Assembly (NCBI RefSeq): GCF_000240165.1
Contig: NC_017586.1
Location: 4,973,228 to 5,037,227, forward strand
Length of the DNA stretch: 64,000 nucleotides
Direction: 5' to 3'
Origin: Streptantibioticus cattleyicolor NRRL 8057 = DSM 46488
GTDB taxonomy: Bacteria > Actinomycetota > Actinomycetes > Streptomycetales > Streptomycetaceae
Shown piece after piece: positions 50,767 through 61,584 of this stretch; the first letter of the stretch is position 1; the number at the start of each line of letters is the position of its first letter. Below the pieces are notes generated by a model. It saw only the letters and a list, made by a program, of their open reading frames with translations. It did no database searches and was not told the origin of the DNA. A program made the translations under genes and the position numbers.

Positions 50767-51690
50767 ATGGATCTGCGCATCTTCACCGAGCCCCAGCAGG
50801 GGGCTTCCTACGACACGCTGCTGACCGTTGCCAAGGCCACCGAGGATCTCGGCTTCGACGCCTTCTTCCGCTCCGACCACTACCTGCGCATGGGCGCCTC
50901 GGACGGACTGCCCGGCCCGACCGACGCCTGGATCACGCTGGCGGGTCTCGCCCGCGAGACCCGCCGGATCCGGCTGGGCACCCTGATGACCGCCGGCACC
51001 TTCCGGCTGCCCGGCGTCCTGGCCATCCAGGTCGCCCAAGTGGACCAGATGTCCGGCGGCCGGGTGGAGCTGGGCCTTGGTGCCGGCTGGTACGAGGAGG
51101 AGCACACCGCGTACGGGATCCCGTTCCCGAAGGAGAAGTTCGCCCGGCTGGAGGAACAGCTGGCCATCGTCACCGGGCTGTGGTCCACCCCGGTCGGCCG
51201 GACGTTCAGCCACTCCGGTACCCATTACCACCTCCAGGACTCGCCGGCGCTGCCCAAGCCGGCCCAGAAGAAGGTGCCGGTGCTCATCGGCGGCCACGGC
51301 GCCAAGCGCACCCCGCAGCTCGCGGCCCGCTACGCCGACGAGTTCAACATCCCGTTCGCCTCGGTGGAGGACACCGAGCGGCAGTTCGGACGGGTCCGAG
51401 CGGCGGCCGAGGAGCACGGTCGCAAGGGGGACGACCTGGTGTACTCCAACGCGCTGGTGGTCTGCGTCGGCAAGGACGACGCCGAGGTGGCCCGGCGCGC
51501 CGCGGCGATCGGCCGTGAGCCGGACGAGCTGCGCGCCAACGGCCTGGCCGGCTCCCCGGCCGAGGTCGTGGACAAGATCGGCCGCTACGCGTCGGTCGGC
51601 TCCTCCCGCATCTACCTCCAGGTGCTCGACCTCCACGACCTCGACCACCTGGAACTGATCGCCTCCGAGGTCCAGTCCCAGCTCTCCTGA
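50767..51690 (+). CDS. LLM-class F420-dependent oxidoreductase
   Basis: The 307-aa protein is a luciferase-like TIM-barrel enzyme. Family features include DAFFRSDHYL near residue 35, RIRLGTLMTAGTFRLPGVLA (cofactor-binding strand), VELGLGAGWYEEEH and a C-terminal segment in which SSRIYLQVLDLHDLDHLELI closes the barrel. Actinobacterial members of this subgroup usually use coenzyme F420; the substrate is unknown. The ATG at 50767 has GATTGAGG upstream. It follows egtD by 42 bp on the same strand and could be co-transcribed, though no link to ergothioneine is known to me. Confidence 0.87.
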   Translation: MDLRIFTEPQQGASYDTLLTVAKATEDLGFDAFFRSDHYLRMGASDGLPGPTDAWITLAGLARETRRIRLGTLMTAGTFRLPGVLAIQVAQVDQMSGGRVELGLGAGWYEEEHTAYGIPFPKEKFARLEEQLAIVTGLWSTPVGRTFSHSGTHYHLQDSPALPKPAQKKVPVLIGGHGAKRTPQLAARYADEFNIPFASVEDTERQFGRVRAAAEEHGRKGDDLVYSNALVVCVGKDDAEVARRAAAIGREPDELRANGLAGSPAEVVDKIGRYASVGSSRIYLQVLDLHDLDHLELIASEVQSQLS

Positions 51691-51822
51691 CCGGTGCCGG
51701 GCGCGGGCCGGCTCCGTCCGGCCCGCGCCGATCCGTACCCCCGGGACGGCCCCGGGGAGCCGTACGTCCGCAGGGCGCGGCACACTGGGGGCACCGATCC
51801 GACACAGCGAGGGGTGTTGCGG

Positions 51823-52731
51823 GTGTCCTCCGTTCCGCTGGGCGACGCGCTGATGGCCGGGCCGGTCGTGCTCGACGGCGGTCTGTCGAACCAGTTGGCC
51901 GATCAGGGGTGTGACCTGTCCGACGCGTTGTGGTCGGCGCGGTTGCTGGCCGACGCGCCGGAGCAGATCGAGGCGGCGCACGCCGCGTACCTGCGGGCGG
52001 GGGCGCGGGTGCTGATCACGTCGAGTTATCAGGCGACGTACGAGGGGTTCGCCCGGCGGGGGCTGGAGCGGCGGGCGGCCGGGGAGCTGCTGCGGCGGAG
52101 CGTGCGGCTGGCCCGGCGGGCGGCCGGGGGGCGGGACGACGTGTGGGTGGCGGCCTCGGTCGGCCCGTACGGGGCGATGCTCGCCGACGGCAGCGAGTAC
52201 CGGGGCCGCTACGGGCTGAGCGTCGCCGAGCTGACCCGGTTCCACCGGCCCCGGATCGAGACGCTGGCCGAGGCCGCCCCGGACGTCCTCGCGCTGGAGA
52301 CGGTGCCCGACGCCGACGAGGCCGAGGCGCTGCTGCGCGCGGTGGAGGGCACCGGGGTGCCGGTGTGGCTGTCGTACACCGTGGCCGGCGACCGTACCCG
52401 GGCCGGGCAGCCGCTGGCCGACGCCTTCGCGCTCGCCGCCGGCGTACCGCAGGTGATCGCGGTCGGGGTGAACTGCTGCTCCGCCGAGGACGCGGGCCCG
52501 GCCGTCGCCCTGGCCCGGCAGGTCACCGGCAAGCCGGTGGTGGTCTACCCCAACAGCGGTGAGCGGTGGGACGCCGAGGCGCGCGCCTGGCGGGGCGGCG
52601 CCACGTTCGACCCGTCCCGGGTGGAGGGTTGGACGGCGGCCGGGGCCCGGCTGATCGGCGGCTGCTGCCGGGTCGGGCCGCGGCGGATCGCCGAGCTGGC
52701 GTCGGCCCTGCGGCCGGCCCCGCGCCCCTGA
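51823..52731 (+). CDS. mmuM: Homocysteine S-methyltransferase
   Basis: The 302-aa enzyme transfers a methyl group from S-methylmethionine or SAM to homocysteine, making methionine. It is a zinc-dependent barrel with VVLDGGLSNQL at the start, the first zinc cysteine in VGVNCCSAED (near residue 210) and the paired cysteines in IGGCCRVGP near the C terminus. Length and motifs match MmuM/YagD. GTG at 51823 has AGCGAGGGG upstream; GTG at 51814 is an alternative. It stands between the LLM oxidoreductase and arginine deiminase genes. Confidence 0.88.
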   Translation: MSSVPLGDALMAGPVVLDGGLSNQLADQGCDLSDALWSARLLADAPEQIEAAHAAYLRAGARVLITSSYQATYEGFARRGLERRAAGELLRRSVRLARRAAGGRDDVWVAASVGPYGAMLADGSEYRGRYGLSVAELTRFHRPRIETLAEAAPDVLALETVPDADEAEALLRAVEGTGVPVWLSYTVAGDRTRAGQPLADAFALAAGVPQVIAVGVNCCSAEDAGPAVALARQVTGKPVVVYPNSGERWDAEARAWRGGATFDPSRVEGWTAAGARLIGGCCRVGPRRIAELASALRPAPRP

Positions 52732-52803
52732 GCACGGCCACCGCCTGCTGGACGACACTGGTACAGGGGATAGCCCCGAGCCCTCTTGGGGGAAGGTTTC
52801 TGC

Positions 52804-54030
52804 ATGGGCTTCCACGTGGATTCCGAGGCCGGACGGTTGCGCCGGGTCATCCTGCACCGGCCGGACCTGGAGCTGAAGCGGCTCACCCCGTCCAACCGGG
52901 AGCAGTTGCTTTTCGACGACGTGTTGTGGGTACGCCGGGCCCGTGCGGAGCACGACGGGTTCGCCGACATACTGCGGGACCGGGGGATCGAGGTGTATCT
53001 CTTCGGGGATCTGCTGCGTGAGACGCTGGAGGTGCCGCAGGCGAGGGCGCTGGTGCTGGAGCGGGCCTTCGACGAGAAGGAGTTCGGGCCGCTGGCCACC
53101 GAGCACCTGCGGGCGGAGTTCGCCCGGATGCCCTCGGCGGAGCTGGCCGAGGCGCTGGTGGGCGGGGTGACCAAGCGGGAGTTCCTGGAGCGGTACCCGG
53201 AGCCGGTCTCGGTGCGCTTCCACGTCATGGAGCTGGACGACTTCCTGCTCAGCCCGCTGCCCAACCACCTGTTCACCCGCGACACCTCGGCGTGGGTGTA
53301 CGACGGGGTGAGCATCAACGCCATGCGCTGGCCGGCGAGGTGGCGGGAGACCGTGCACTTCGAGGCGATCTACCGGTACCACCCGCTCTTCGCGCCCGGC
53401 GGCTTCCACGTCTGGTCGGCGGGGCAGTCGGCCTACCCGTCCACCATCGAGGGCGGGGACGTGCTCGTCATCGGCAACGGGGCGGTGCTGATCGGGATGA
53501 GCGAACGCACCACGCCGCAGGCGGTGGAGATGCTGGCGCGCGGCCTGTTCGCGGCGGGCTCGGCGCGTTCCATCGTCGCCCTGGACATGCCGAAGGGCCG
53601 GGCCTTCATGCACCTGGACACGGTGATGACGATGGTGGACGGGGACACCTTCACCAAGTACGCGGGGCTGGGGATGCTGCGTTCGTACACCATCGAGCCG
53701 GGCGCCGAGGAACGCGAGCTGAAGGTGACCGACCATCCGCCCGAGCACATGCACCGGGCGATCGCGGCGGCGCTGGGCCTCGACGACATCCAGGTCTTCA
53801 CCGCCACCCAGGACGTCCACTCCGCCGAACGCGAGCAGTGGGACGACGGGTGCAACGTGCTGGCCGTCGAGCCCGGTGTGGTCGTCGCCTACGAGCGCAA
53901 CGTGACCACCAACACCTTCCTGCGCAAACGCGGCATCGAGGTGATCACCATCCCCGGCAGCGAACTGGGCCGGGGCCGGGGCGGACCACGCTGCATGAGC
54001 TGCCCGGTGGAGCGCGACGCGCTGCGGTGA
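52804..54030 (+). CDS. arcA: Arginine deiminase
   Basis: The 408-aa enzyme converts arginine to citrulline and ammonia. It shows the guanidino-modifying fold motifs [19 protein letters not shown] and [21 protein letters not shown], and the C-terminal loop [10 protein letters not shown] whose Cys397 is the nucleophile. The ATG at 52804 has GGAAGG 7 nt upstream. With the ornithine carbamoyltransferase gene behind it, it provides two of the three steps of the arginine deiminase pathway; no carbamate kinase gene is in the window. Confidence 0.96.
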   Translation: MGFHVDSEAGRLRRVILHRPDLELKRLTPSNREQLLFDDVLWVRRARAEHDGFADILRDRGIEVYLFGDLLRETLEVPQARALVLERAFDEKEFGPLATEHLRAEFARMPSAELAEALVGGVTKREFLERYPEPVSVRFHVMELDDFLLSPLPNHLFTRDTSAWVYDGVSINAMRWPARWRETVHFEAIYRYHPLFAPGGFHVWSAGQSAYPSTIEGGDVLVIGNGAVLIGMSERTTPQAVEMLARGLFAAGSARSIVALDMPKGRAFMHLDTVMTMVDGDTFTKYAGLGMLRSYTIEPGAEERELKVTDHPPEHMHRAIAAALGLDDIQVFTATQDVHSAEREQWDDGCNVLAVEPGVVVAYERNVTTNTFLRKRGIEVITIPGSELGRGRGGPRCMSCPVERDALR

Positions 54031-54067
54031 GCACCGCCGGCCGCCGCGGAGGACCAGCCCGCATAGG

Positions 54068-54089
54068 CATGCGCATTATCGTATACACT
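54068..54089 (+). promoter_or_regulatory. Promoter of argF with AT-rich, ARG-box-like sequence
   Basis: GCATGCGCATTATCGTATACAC is unusually AT-rich here, includes a -10-like TACACT at its right end and resembles an ArgR half-site pair. It lies about 65 bp before the argF start. The match to an ARG box is loose. Confidence 0.3.
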
Positions 54090-54153
54090 TCCGACACGCT
54101 CACCGCCGAGCCCGTGTCCCGACCCGTTCCGCCGCCGCGACTAGGAGTGCCCC

Positions 54154-55152
54154 ATGGCCGTCGACCTCAAGGGCCGCCATTTCCTCAAGGAGATCGACTT
54201 CACGCCCGAGGAGTTCCGCTCGCTCGTGGAGCTGGCGGGTGAGCTGAAGGCCGCCAAGCGGGCCGGTACCGAGGAGCAGCGGCTGCGGGGGCGCAACATC
54301 GCGCTGGTCTTCGAGAAGACCTCCACCCGTACCCGTTGCTCGTTCGAGGTCGCCGCGGCCGACCAGGGCGCCTCCACCACCTACCTGGACCCGGCCGGTT
54401 CGCAGATCGGCCACAAGGAGTCGGTCAAGGACACCGCCCGGGTGCTCGGCCGGATGTTCGACGGGATCGAGTACCGGGGCAGCGGCCAGGAGATCGTGGA
54501 GGAGCTGGCCGCCCACGCCGGGGTGCCGGTGTGGAACGGGCTCACCGACGAATGGCACCCCACCCAGATGCTCGCCGACGTGCTCACCATGACCGAGCAC
54601 TCCGCCAAGCCGCTCGACGGGATCGCCTACGCCTACCTGGGCGACGCCCGTTCCAACATGGGCAACTCGCTGCTGGTCACCGGCGCCCTGCTCGGCATGG
54701 ACGTGCGCGTCGTGGCGCCCCGGGCGCTGTGGCCGGCCGACTCCGTGGTCGCCGAGGCCCGCCGGCTCGCCGCGGAGACCGGGGCCCGGGTCACCCTCAC
54801 CGAGGACGTGGCCGAGGGTGTGCGCGGCGCCGACTTCGTCCACACCGACGTGTGGGTCTCGATGGGCGAGCCCAAGGAGGTGTGGGACGAGCGGATCACC
54901 ATGCTGCGCCCCTACGCGGTCACCATGGACGTGCTGCGGGCCACCGGCAACCCGGACGTGAAGTTCATGCACTGCCTGCCCGCCTACCACGACCTGGGCA
55001 CCGCGCTCGGCCGGGAGATCCACGCCGCCTACGGCCTCGACTGTCTCGAAGTCACCGACGAGGTCTTCGAGTCCGCCCACTCCATCGTCTTCGACCAGGC
55101 GGAGAACCGCATGCACACCATCAAGGCGGTGCTGGTCGCCACGCTGGGCTGA
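54154..55152 (+). CDS. argF: Ornithine carbamoyltransferase
   Basis: The 332-aa enzyme interconverts ornithine plus carbamoyl phosphate with citrulline. The carbamoyl-phosphate loop STRTR is in [12 protein letters not shown] (about 56-66), with [12 protein letters not shown] and the ornithine-loop HCLPAYHD near residue 272. Length and the STRTR-CSFE sequence match catabolic-type (ArcB/ArgF) enzymes. It follows arcA by 123 bp but has its own promoter-like sequence. With ArcA it probably serves arginine catabolism; an anabolic role is also possible. Convergent with the XRE-MurA gene. Confidence 0.95.
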   Translation: MAVDLKGRHFLKEIDFTPEEFRSLVELAGELKAAKRAGTEEQRLRGRNIALVFEKTSTRTRCSFEVAAADQGASTTYLDPAGSQIGHKESVKDTARVLGRMFDGIEYRGSGQEIVEELAAHAGVPVWNGLTDEWHPTQMLADVLTMTEHSAKPLDGIAYAYLGDARSNMGNSLLVTGALLGMDVRVVAPRALWPADSVVAEARRLAAETGARVTLTEDVAEGVRGADFVHTDVWVSMGEPKEVWDERITMLRPYAVTMDVLRATGNPDVKFMHCLPAYHDLGTALGREIHAAYGLDCLEVTDEVFESAHSIVFDQAENRMHTIKAVLVATLG

Positions 55153-55179
55153 CCGGCACCGCCCGGATGTGACGGCCCG

Positions 55180-56709
55180 TCAGATGTCGCGGAACGTCTC
55201 GATCTGCGCGCCGATGGAGTTGAGGCGTTCCGCCAGCTCCTCGTAACCGCGGTTGATCACATAGACGTTGCGCAGCACCGAGGTGCCCTCGGCGGCGAGC
55301 ATGGCCAGCAGGACGACCACCGCGGGGCGCAGCGCGGGCGGGCACATCATCTCGGCGCTGCGCCAGCGGGTCGGCCCCTCGACCAGCACCCGGTGCGGGT
55401 CGAGCAGCTTGACCGAGGCACCCAGCCGGGTCAGTTCGGTCAGGTAGATCGCGCGGTTGTCGTAGACCCAGTCGTGGATGAGGGTCGAGCCCTGGGCGGT
55501 GGCCGCGATCGCCGCGAAGAACGGGACGTTGTCGATGTTGAGCCCGGGGAACGGCATCGGGTGGATCTTGTCCAGCGGCGCCCGCAGCTTCGACGGGCGT
55601 ACCGTCAGGTCGATCAGCCGGGTACGGCCGTTGTCCGCCGGGTACTCGCCGCTGCGCTCGTGGTCCAGGCCCATCTCCTCCAGCACCGCCAGCTCGATCT
55701 CCAGGAACTCGATCGGCACCCGGCGGATCGTCAGCTCCGAGGAGGTCACCACGGCGGCGGCGATCAGGCTCATCGCCTCGACCGGGTCCTCCGACGGCGC
55801 GTAGTCCACGTCCCGGTCGATCTCCGCGACGCCGTGCACGGTCAGCGTGGTGGTGCCGATGCCCTCGACCCGCACGCCGAGCTGCTCCAGGAAGAAGCAG
55901 AGGTCCTGGACCATGTAGTTGGAGCTGGCGTTGCGGATGACGGTGACGCCGTCGTGGCGGGCGGCGGCCAGCAGGGCGTTCTCGGTCACCGTGTCGCCGC
56001 GTTCGGTCAGCACGATGGCGCGGCTGGGGGAGACGGTGCGGTCCACCTCGGCGTGGTACGAGCCGGTGGTGGCCGTGACCTCCAGGCCGAAGTGGCGCAG
56101 CGCCGCCATGTGCGGGTGCACGGTGCGGGTGCCCAGGTCGCAGCCGCCCGCGTAGGGGATCTTGAAGCGGTCGGTGCGGTGCATCAGCGGCCCGAGGAAC
56201 ATGATCACGCTGCGCGTGCGACGGGCCGCCTCGGTGTCCATGGCGTCCAGGTCGAGGGTGGCCGGCGGGACGATCTCCAGGTCGTTGCCGTCGTTGATCC
56301 ACCGGGTGCGCACCCCGATGCTGCCGAGGACCTCCAGGATCCGGTAGACCTCCTCGATGCGGGCGACCCGCCGCAAGGTGGTGCGACCGGAGTTGAGCAG
56401 CGACGCGCACAGCAGCGCCACGCAGGCGTTCTTGCTGGTCTTGACGTCGATGGCGCCGGAGAGCTGACGGCCCCCCACCACCCGCAGATGCATGGGTCCG
56501 GCGTAGCCCAGGGAGACGATCTCGCTGTCCAGCGCTTCGCCGATGCGGGCGATCATCTCAAGGCTGATGTTCTGGTTGCCGCGCTCGATCCGGTTGACCG
56601 CGCTCTGACTGGTCCCCAGCGCCTCCGCCAGCTGGGACTGCGTCCACCCGCGGTGCTGGCGGGCGTCACGGATGAGCTTGCCGATGCGTACGAGGTAGTC
56701 GTCTGCCAT
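55180..56709 (-). CDS. MurA-like enolpyruvyltransferase with N-terminal XRE DNA-binding domain
   Basis: The 509-aa protein fuses an XRE helix-turn-helix (residues 8-64; WTQSQLAEALGTSQSAVNRIERG) to a UDP-N-acetylglucosamine 1-carboxyvinyltransferase domain (about 73-505). MurA residues are kept: Lys93-Asn94 in KTSKNA and the catalytic loop Cys190 in AGGCDLGTR. MurA makes the first committed peptidoglycan precursor from UDP-GlcNAc and phosphoenolpyruvate; this fusion is a second MurA-type protein known in Streptomyces whose role is unclear. The domain pairing suggests a regulator that senses UDP-GlcNAc or PEP. A palindrome lies 12 bp before the start. Confidence 0.93.
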   Translation of the reverse strand: MADDYLVRIGKLIRDARQHRGWTQSQLAEALGTSQSAVNRIERGNQNISLEMIARIGEALDSEIVSLGYAGPMHLRVVGGRQLSGAIDVKTSKNACVALLCASLLNSGRTTLRRVARIEEVYRILEVLGSIGVRTRWINDGNDLEIVPPATLDLDAMDTEAARRTRSVIMFLGPLMHRTDRFKIPYAGGCDLGTRTVHPHMAALRHFGLEVTATTGSYHAEVDRTVSPSRAIVLTERGDTVTENALLAAARHDGVTVIRNASSNYMVQDLCFFLEQLGVRVEGIGTTTLTVHGVAEIDRDVDYAPSEDPVEAMSLIAAAVVTSSELTIRRVPIEFLEIELAVLEEMGLDHERSGEYPADNGRTRLIDLTVRPSKLRAPLDKIHPMPFPGLNIDNVPFFAAIAATAQGSTLIHDWVYDNRAIYLTELTRLGASVKLLDPHRVLVEGPTRWRSAEMMCPPALRPAVVVLLAMLAAEGTSVLRNVYVINRGYEELAERLNSIGAQIETFRDI

Positions 56710-56720
56710 GCGCTGAGGCT

Positions 56721-56736
56721 ATCTCACATATGAGAT
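56721..56736. promoter_or_regulatory. Palindrome ATCTCA-CATA-TGAGAT at the XRE-MurA promoter
   Basis: Perfect 6-bp arms around a 4-nt spacer, centred about 20 bp before the start codon of the XRE-MurA gene. Position and symmetry suit binding by an XRE dimer, so autoregulation is likely; this is inference. Confidence 0.5.
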
Positions 56737-56857
56737 GACAAACGCATCGGGTGGTCGGTGTGGCGTGAGAACCGTCGGAATGGCCCAACGGACACGCCTC
56801 GTTCCCCGGCCTTCCGCCCTCGGATACCCGGGGTTCCGCCCGCCAACCCCCGCAGCT

Positions 56858-56896
56858 ATTGTTCTGAAGGAATTGTTCTAGGGGAACGCGAACAAT
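56858..56896 (+). promoter_or_regulatory. ATTGTTC half-sites upstream of the DUF1648-GntR operon
   Basis: ATTGTTCT is repeated directly at 56858-56865 and 56872-56879, and the inverted form GAACAAT is at 56890-56896. The site ends 12 bp before the GTG of the first gene. It is a good candidate for the operator of the GntR protein encoded in the same operon. Confidence 0.45.
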
Positions 56897-56908
56897 CGGA
56901 GGTGTCCC

Positions 56909-57889
56909 GTGGTGCCGACCCGCCCGGCGTCCTCACCGCGCCGTGCCGCCCCGGCCGTCGCGGCGCGGCGCGCGGTCCTGGCCGGGGTGGTCCACCTGGT
57001 CGCGCTCGCCGTCGTGGTCGGCGACTACCTGCGGGTCCGCGACCGGCTGCCCGACCCGATGGCCACCCACTTCTCCACCACCGCCGCCGACGGTTACTCC
57101 GCGGCCGGCTCCTTCCCGGCGGTCGTCGTGCCGCTGCTGCTCGTCACGGGTGCGCTGATGGTCTTCACCGTCCAGCGCACTTCAGGCCGGGTGGCCACCG
57201 GGGCGGCCTGCGCGGTCCCCGCCCTGCTGGCGTTCCTCCTGGTCGCCGTGGTCGAGGACAACGCGGGCGCGGCGAGCGCGGCGCGGGTGCGGATGGCGCC
57301 CTGGCAGCTCGCCGCCGCCGTGGGGTGCGCCGCCGTGGCCGGGGGGCTGGGGGCGCTGCTGGCCGGGCGCGACGGGGCGGTGCCGGCCGGCGGACGTCCG
57401 GCCGGCGTCCCGGACCGGCTCGACCTGCGGGCCGGGGAACGGGCCGGCTGGGCCCGTACCGTCGGGTCGCCGGTGCTGCTGGGCTCCGGTGTGACCGTGG
57501 CCGCCGCCGGATCGGTGCTGCTGTTCACCGCCGGCCGGGCGGCCGGGATCGGCTGCCTGGTGGCGGGCGTGGTCTGCCTGGCGGCCGGCGCGCTGCGGGT
57601 CACCGCCGACCGGCGCGGACTGACCGTGGCCCCGGCGTATCTGCCCTGGCCACGGCTGCGCATAGCGCTGAGCCGGATCGAGGAGGCCACCAGCGGTCCG
57701 GTGCGCGCCCTTAGCGACTTCGGCGGGTGGGGCTACCGGGTCCGGGCCGGCCGCACCGGCGTCGTCCTCCGCTCCGGCGACGCCGTCCGGCTGCGGCTGT
57801 CCGGCGGAGGCGAGTTCGTGGTCACCGTGGACGACTCCGCCACCGCGGCGGCGCTGCTCAACGCCCTGATCGAGCGCGAGCGACGGTAA
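56909..57889 (+). CDS. DUF1648-domain membrane protein
   Basis: The 326-aa protein has an Arg/Pro/Ala-rich N terminus, four or five membrane helices between about residues 20 and 235, and a soluble C-terminal domain of about 90 residues. RDRLPDPMATHFSTTAADGYS after the first helix is the DUF1648 motif. Proteins of this type lie next to YtrA-type GntR regulators in many actinobacteria; function is unknown. GTG at 56909 follows GGAGG at 6-nt spacing. The GntR gene begins 10 bp after its stop. Confidence 0.83.
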   Translation: MVPTRPASSPRRAAPAVAARRAVLAGVVHLVALAVVVGDYLRVRDRLPDPMATHFSTTAADGYSAAGSFPAVVVPLLLVTGALMVFTVQRTSGRVATGAACAVPALLAFLLVAVVEDNAGAASAARVRMAPWQLAAAVGCAAVAGGLGALLAGRDGAVPAGGRPAGVPDRLDLRAGERAGWARTVGSPVLLGSGVTVAAAGSVLLFTAGRAAGIGCLVAGVVCLAAGALRVTADRRGLTVAPAYLPWPRLRIALSRIEEATSGPVRALSDFGGWGYRVRAGRTGVVLRSGDAVRLRLSGGGEFVVTVDDSATAAALLNALIERERR

Positions 57890-57899
57890 GGGGGCCGCC

Positions 57900-58265
57900 A
57901 TGCTCTTCCGGGTCGACCCCGCCTCCCGTACCCCACTGGGCGACCAGATCGCCGGCTGCGTCCGCCGGGCGCTGGCCGACGGCACGCTGCGCCACGGCGA
58001 ACGGCTGCCCTCCGCCCGCGAGGTGGCCGCCTCGCTCGACGTCAACGTCCACACCGTGCTCCGCGGCTACCAGCGGCTGCGCGACGAGGGCCTGATCGAA
58101 CTGCGCCGCGGCCGGGGCGCGGTGGTCACCGGCGGCGTCCTCGCCCCCGACCGCGCCCGGCTGCTGGAGCGCGTCCGCTCGCTCGCCGAGGACGCCCGCA
58201 CCCTCGGCCTGTCCGACGCCGAGATCCTCGATCTGCTGCGCGCCGGGGTGTGGGGGAGCGGCTGA
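57900..58265 (+). CDS. GntR-family transcriptional regulator (YtrA subfamily)
   Basis: The 121-aa regulator has a winged-helix GntR domain (PLGDQIAGCVRRALADGTL, then LPSAREVAASLDVNVHTVLRGY, residues 12-75) and only a short two-helix C terminus of about 45 residues, the size that defines the YtrA subfamily. Members repress transporter or membrane-protein operons that include their own gene and respond to cell-envelope stress. AAGGGGG precedes the ATG. It should control the DUF1648 gene through the ATTGTTC sites. Confidence 0.92.
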   Translation: MLFRVDPASRTPLGDQIAGCVRRALADGTLRHGERLPSAREVAASLDVNVHTVLRGYQRLRDEGLIELRRGRGAVVTGGVLAPDRARLLERVRSLAEDARTLGLSDAEILDLLRAGVWGSG

Positions 58266-58328
58266 CGGGGACCCGGAGGCGTGGAAGGCCGGGCAGGGCA
58301 TGACCCGGCGGCGGCGATGTACTAGAGT

Positions 58329-58346
58329 TATCTCGACATCGAGATA
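58329..58346. promoter_or_regulatory. Perfect palindrome TATCTCGA-CA-TCGAGATA upstream of aconitase
   Basis: Eight-base arms with a 2-nt spacer lie 152 bp before the acnA start codon. This is typical of an operator for a dimeric regulator. I cannot name the regulator. Confidence 0.5.
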
Positions 58347-58381
58347 TCTGCCGAGAGGCGTGCCGCCACCGCTCACGTTGG

Positions 58382-58411
58382 TAAGGGTTGCCTAACTAAG
58401 GCTTACCTTAG
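58382..58411 (+). promoter_or_regulatory. Iron-box-like sequences upstream of aconitase
   Basis: The minus strand of 58382-58399 reads TTAGTTAGGCAACCCTTA, close to the DmdR/IdeR iron box TTAGGTTAGGCTAACCTAA. Overlapping it, 58396-58411 is the palindrome CTAAGG-CTTA-CCTTAG. Together they suggest iron-dependent control of this iron-sulfur enzyme. Confidence 0.45.
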
Positions 58412-61225
<2,814 letters not shown>

Positions 61226-61230
61226 GCACC

Positions 61231-61266
61231 GGTCCGGGGCCGGCGGGAGCCCGCCGGCCCCGGACC
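61231..61266 (+). terminator. Terminator of acnA
   Basis: GGTCCGGGGCCGGCGG and its exact complement form a 16-bp stem with a 4-nt loop, 5 bp beyond the acnA stop. Confidence 0.8.
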
Positions 61267-61316
61267 CGGACCCCGGGTGGACCCCACCGGATCCACCGAA
61301 CGGCGTCTTACGCGAC

Positions 61317-61352
61317 TTCGGCCGCACTCCGCGTTCGCGGGGTGCGGCCGAA
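61317..61352 (+). terminator. Second hairpin between acnA and ngcE
   Basis: TTCGGCCGCACTCCGCG pairs with CGCGGGGTGCGGCCGAA over 17 bp (one T-G pair) with only two unpaired bases, followed by TCTTTCT. It may be a back-up terminator. Confidence 0.65.
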
Positions 61353-61584
61353 TCTTTCTGTCAGGCCCTAATCTTTGCCTCGGGAAGTCCCACGGAGCCG
61401 GAGGTCTCAACTCGGGAAAGGTTGTCGCCGGGCCTTGCGCCCGATCTTGCCCCGTCCCAGGGGGGTGGACTATACCTGTCGGCGTTCAGCGGCCTTTCGA
61501 TAGACGACCCAGCTTCACCCCGACAGCGGTAGCCGGCGGTTTCCGGTGCACCGCCTGAGTCCTGGAGAAGGCGAGGACTTGAGC

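Larger units (their letters stand above)
61226..61584. other. 359-bp region between acnA and ngcE
   Basis: It holds two strong hairpins (listed separately) and then an AT-richer promoter zone with TATACC at about 61472 ahead of ngcE. No classical LacI-type (CGCTTTC) or dre operator was recognised. No gene is supported. Confidence 0.5.
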
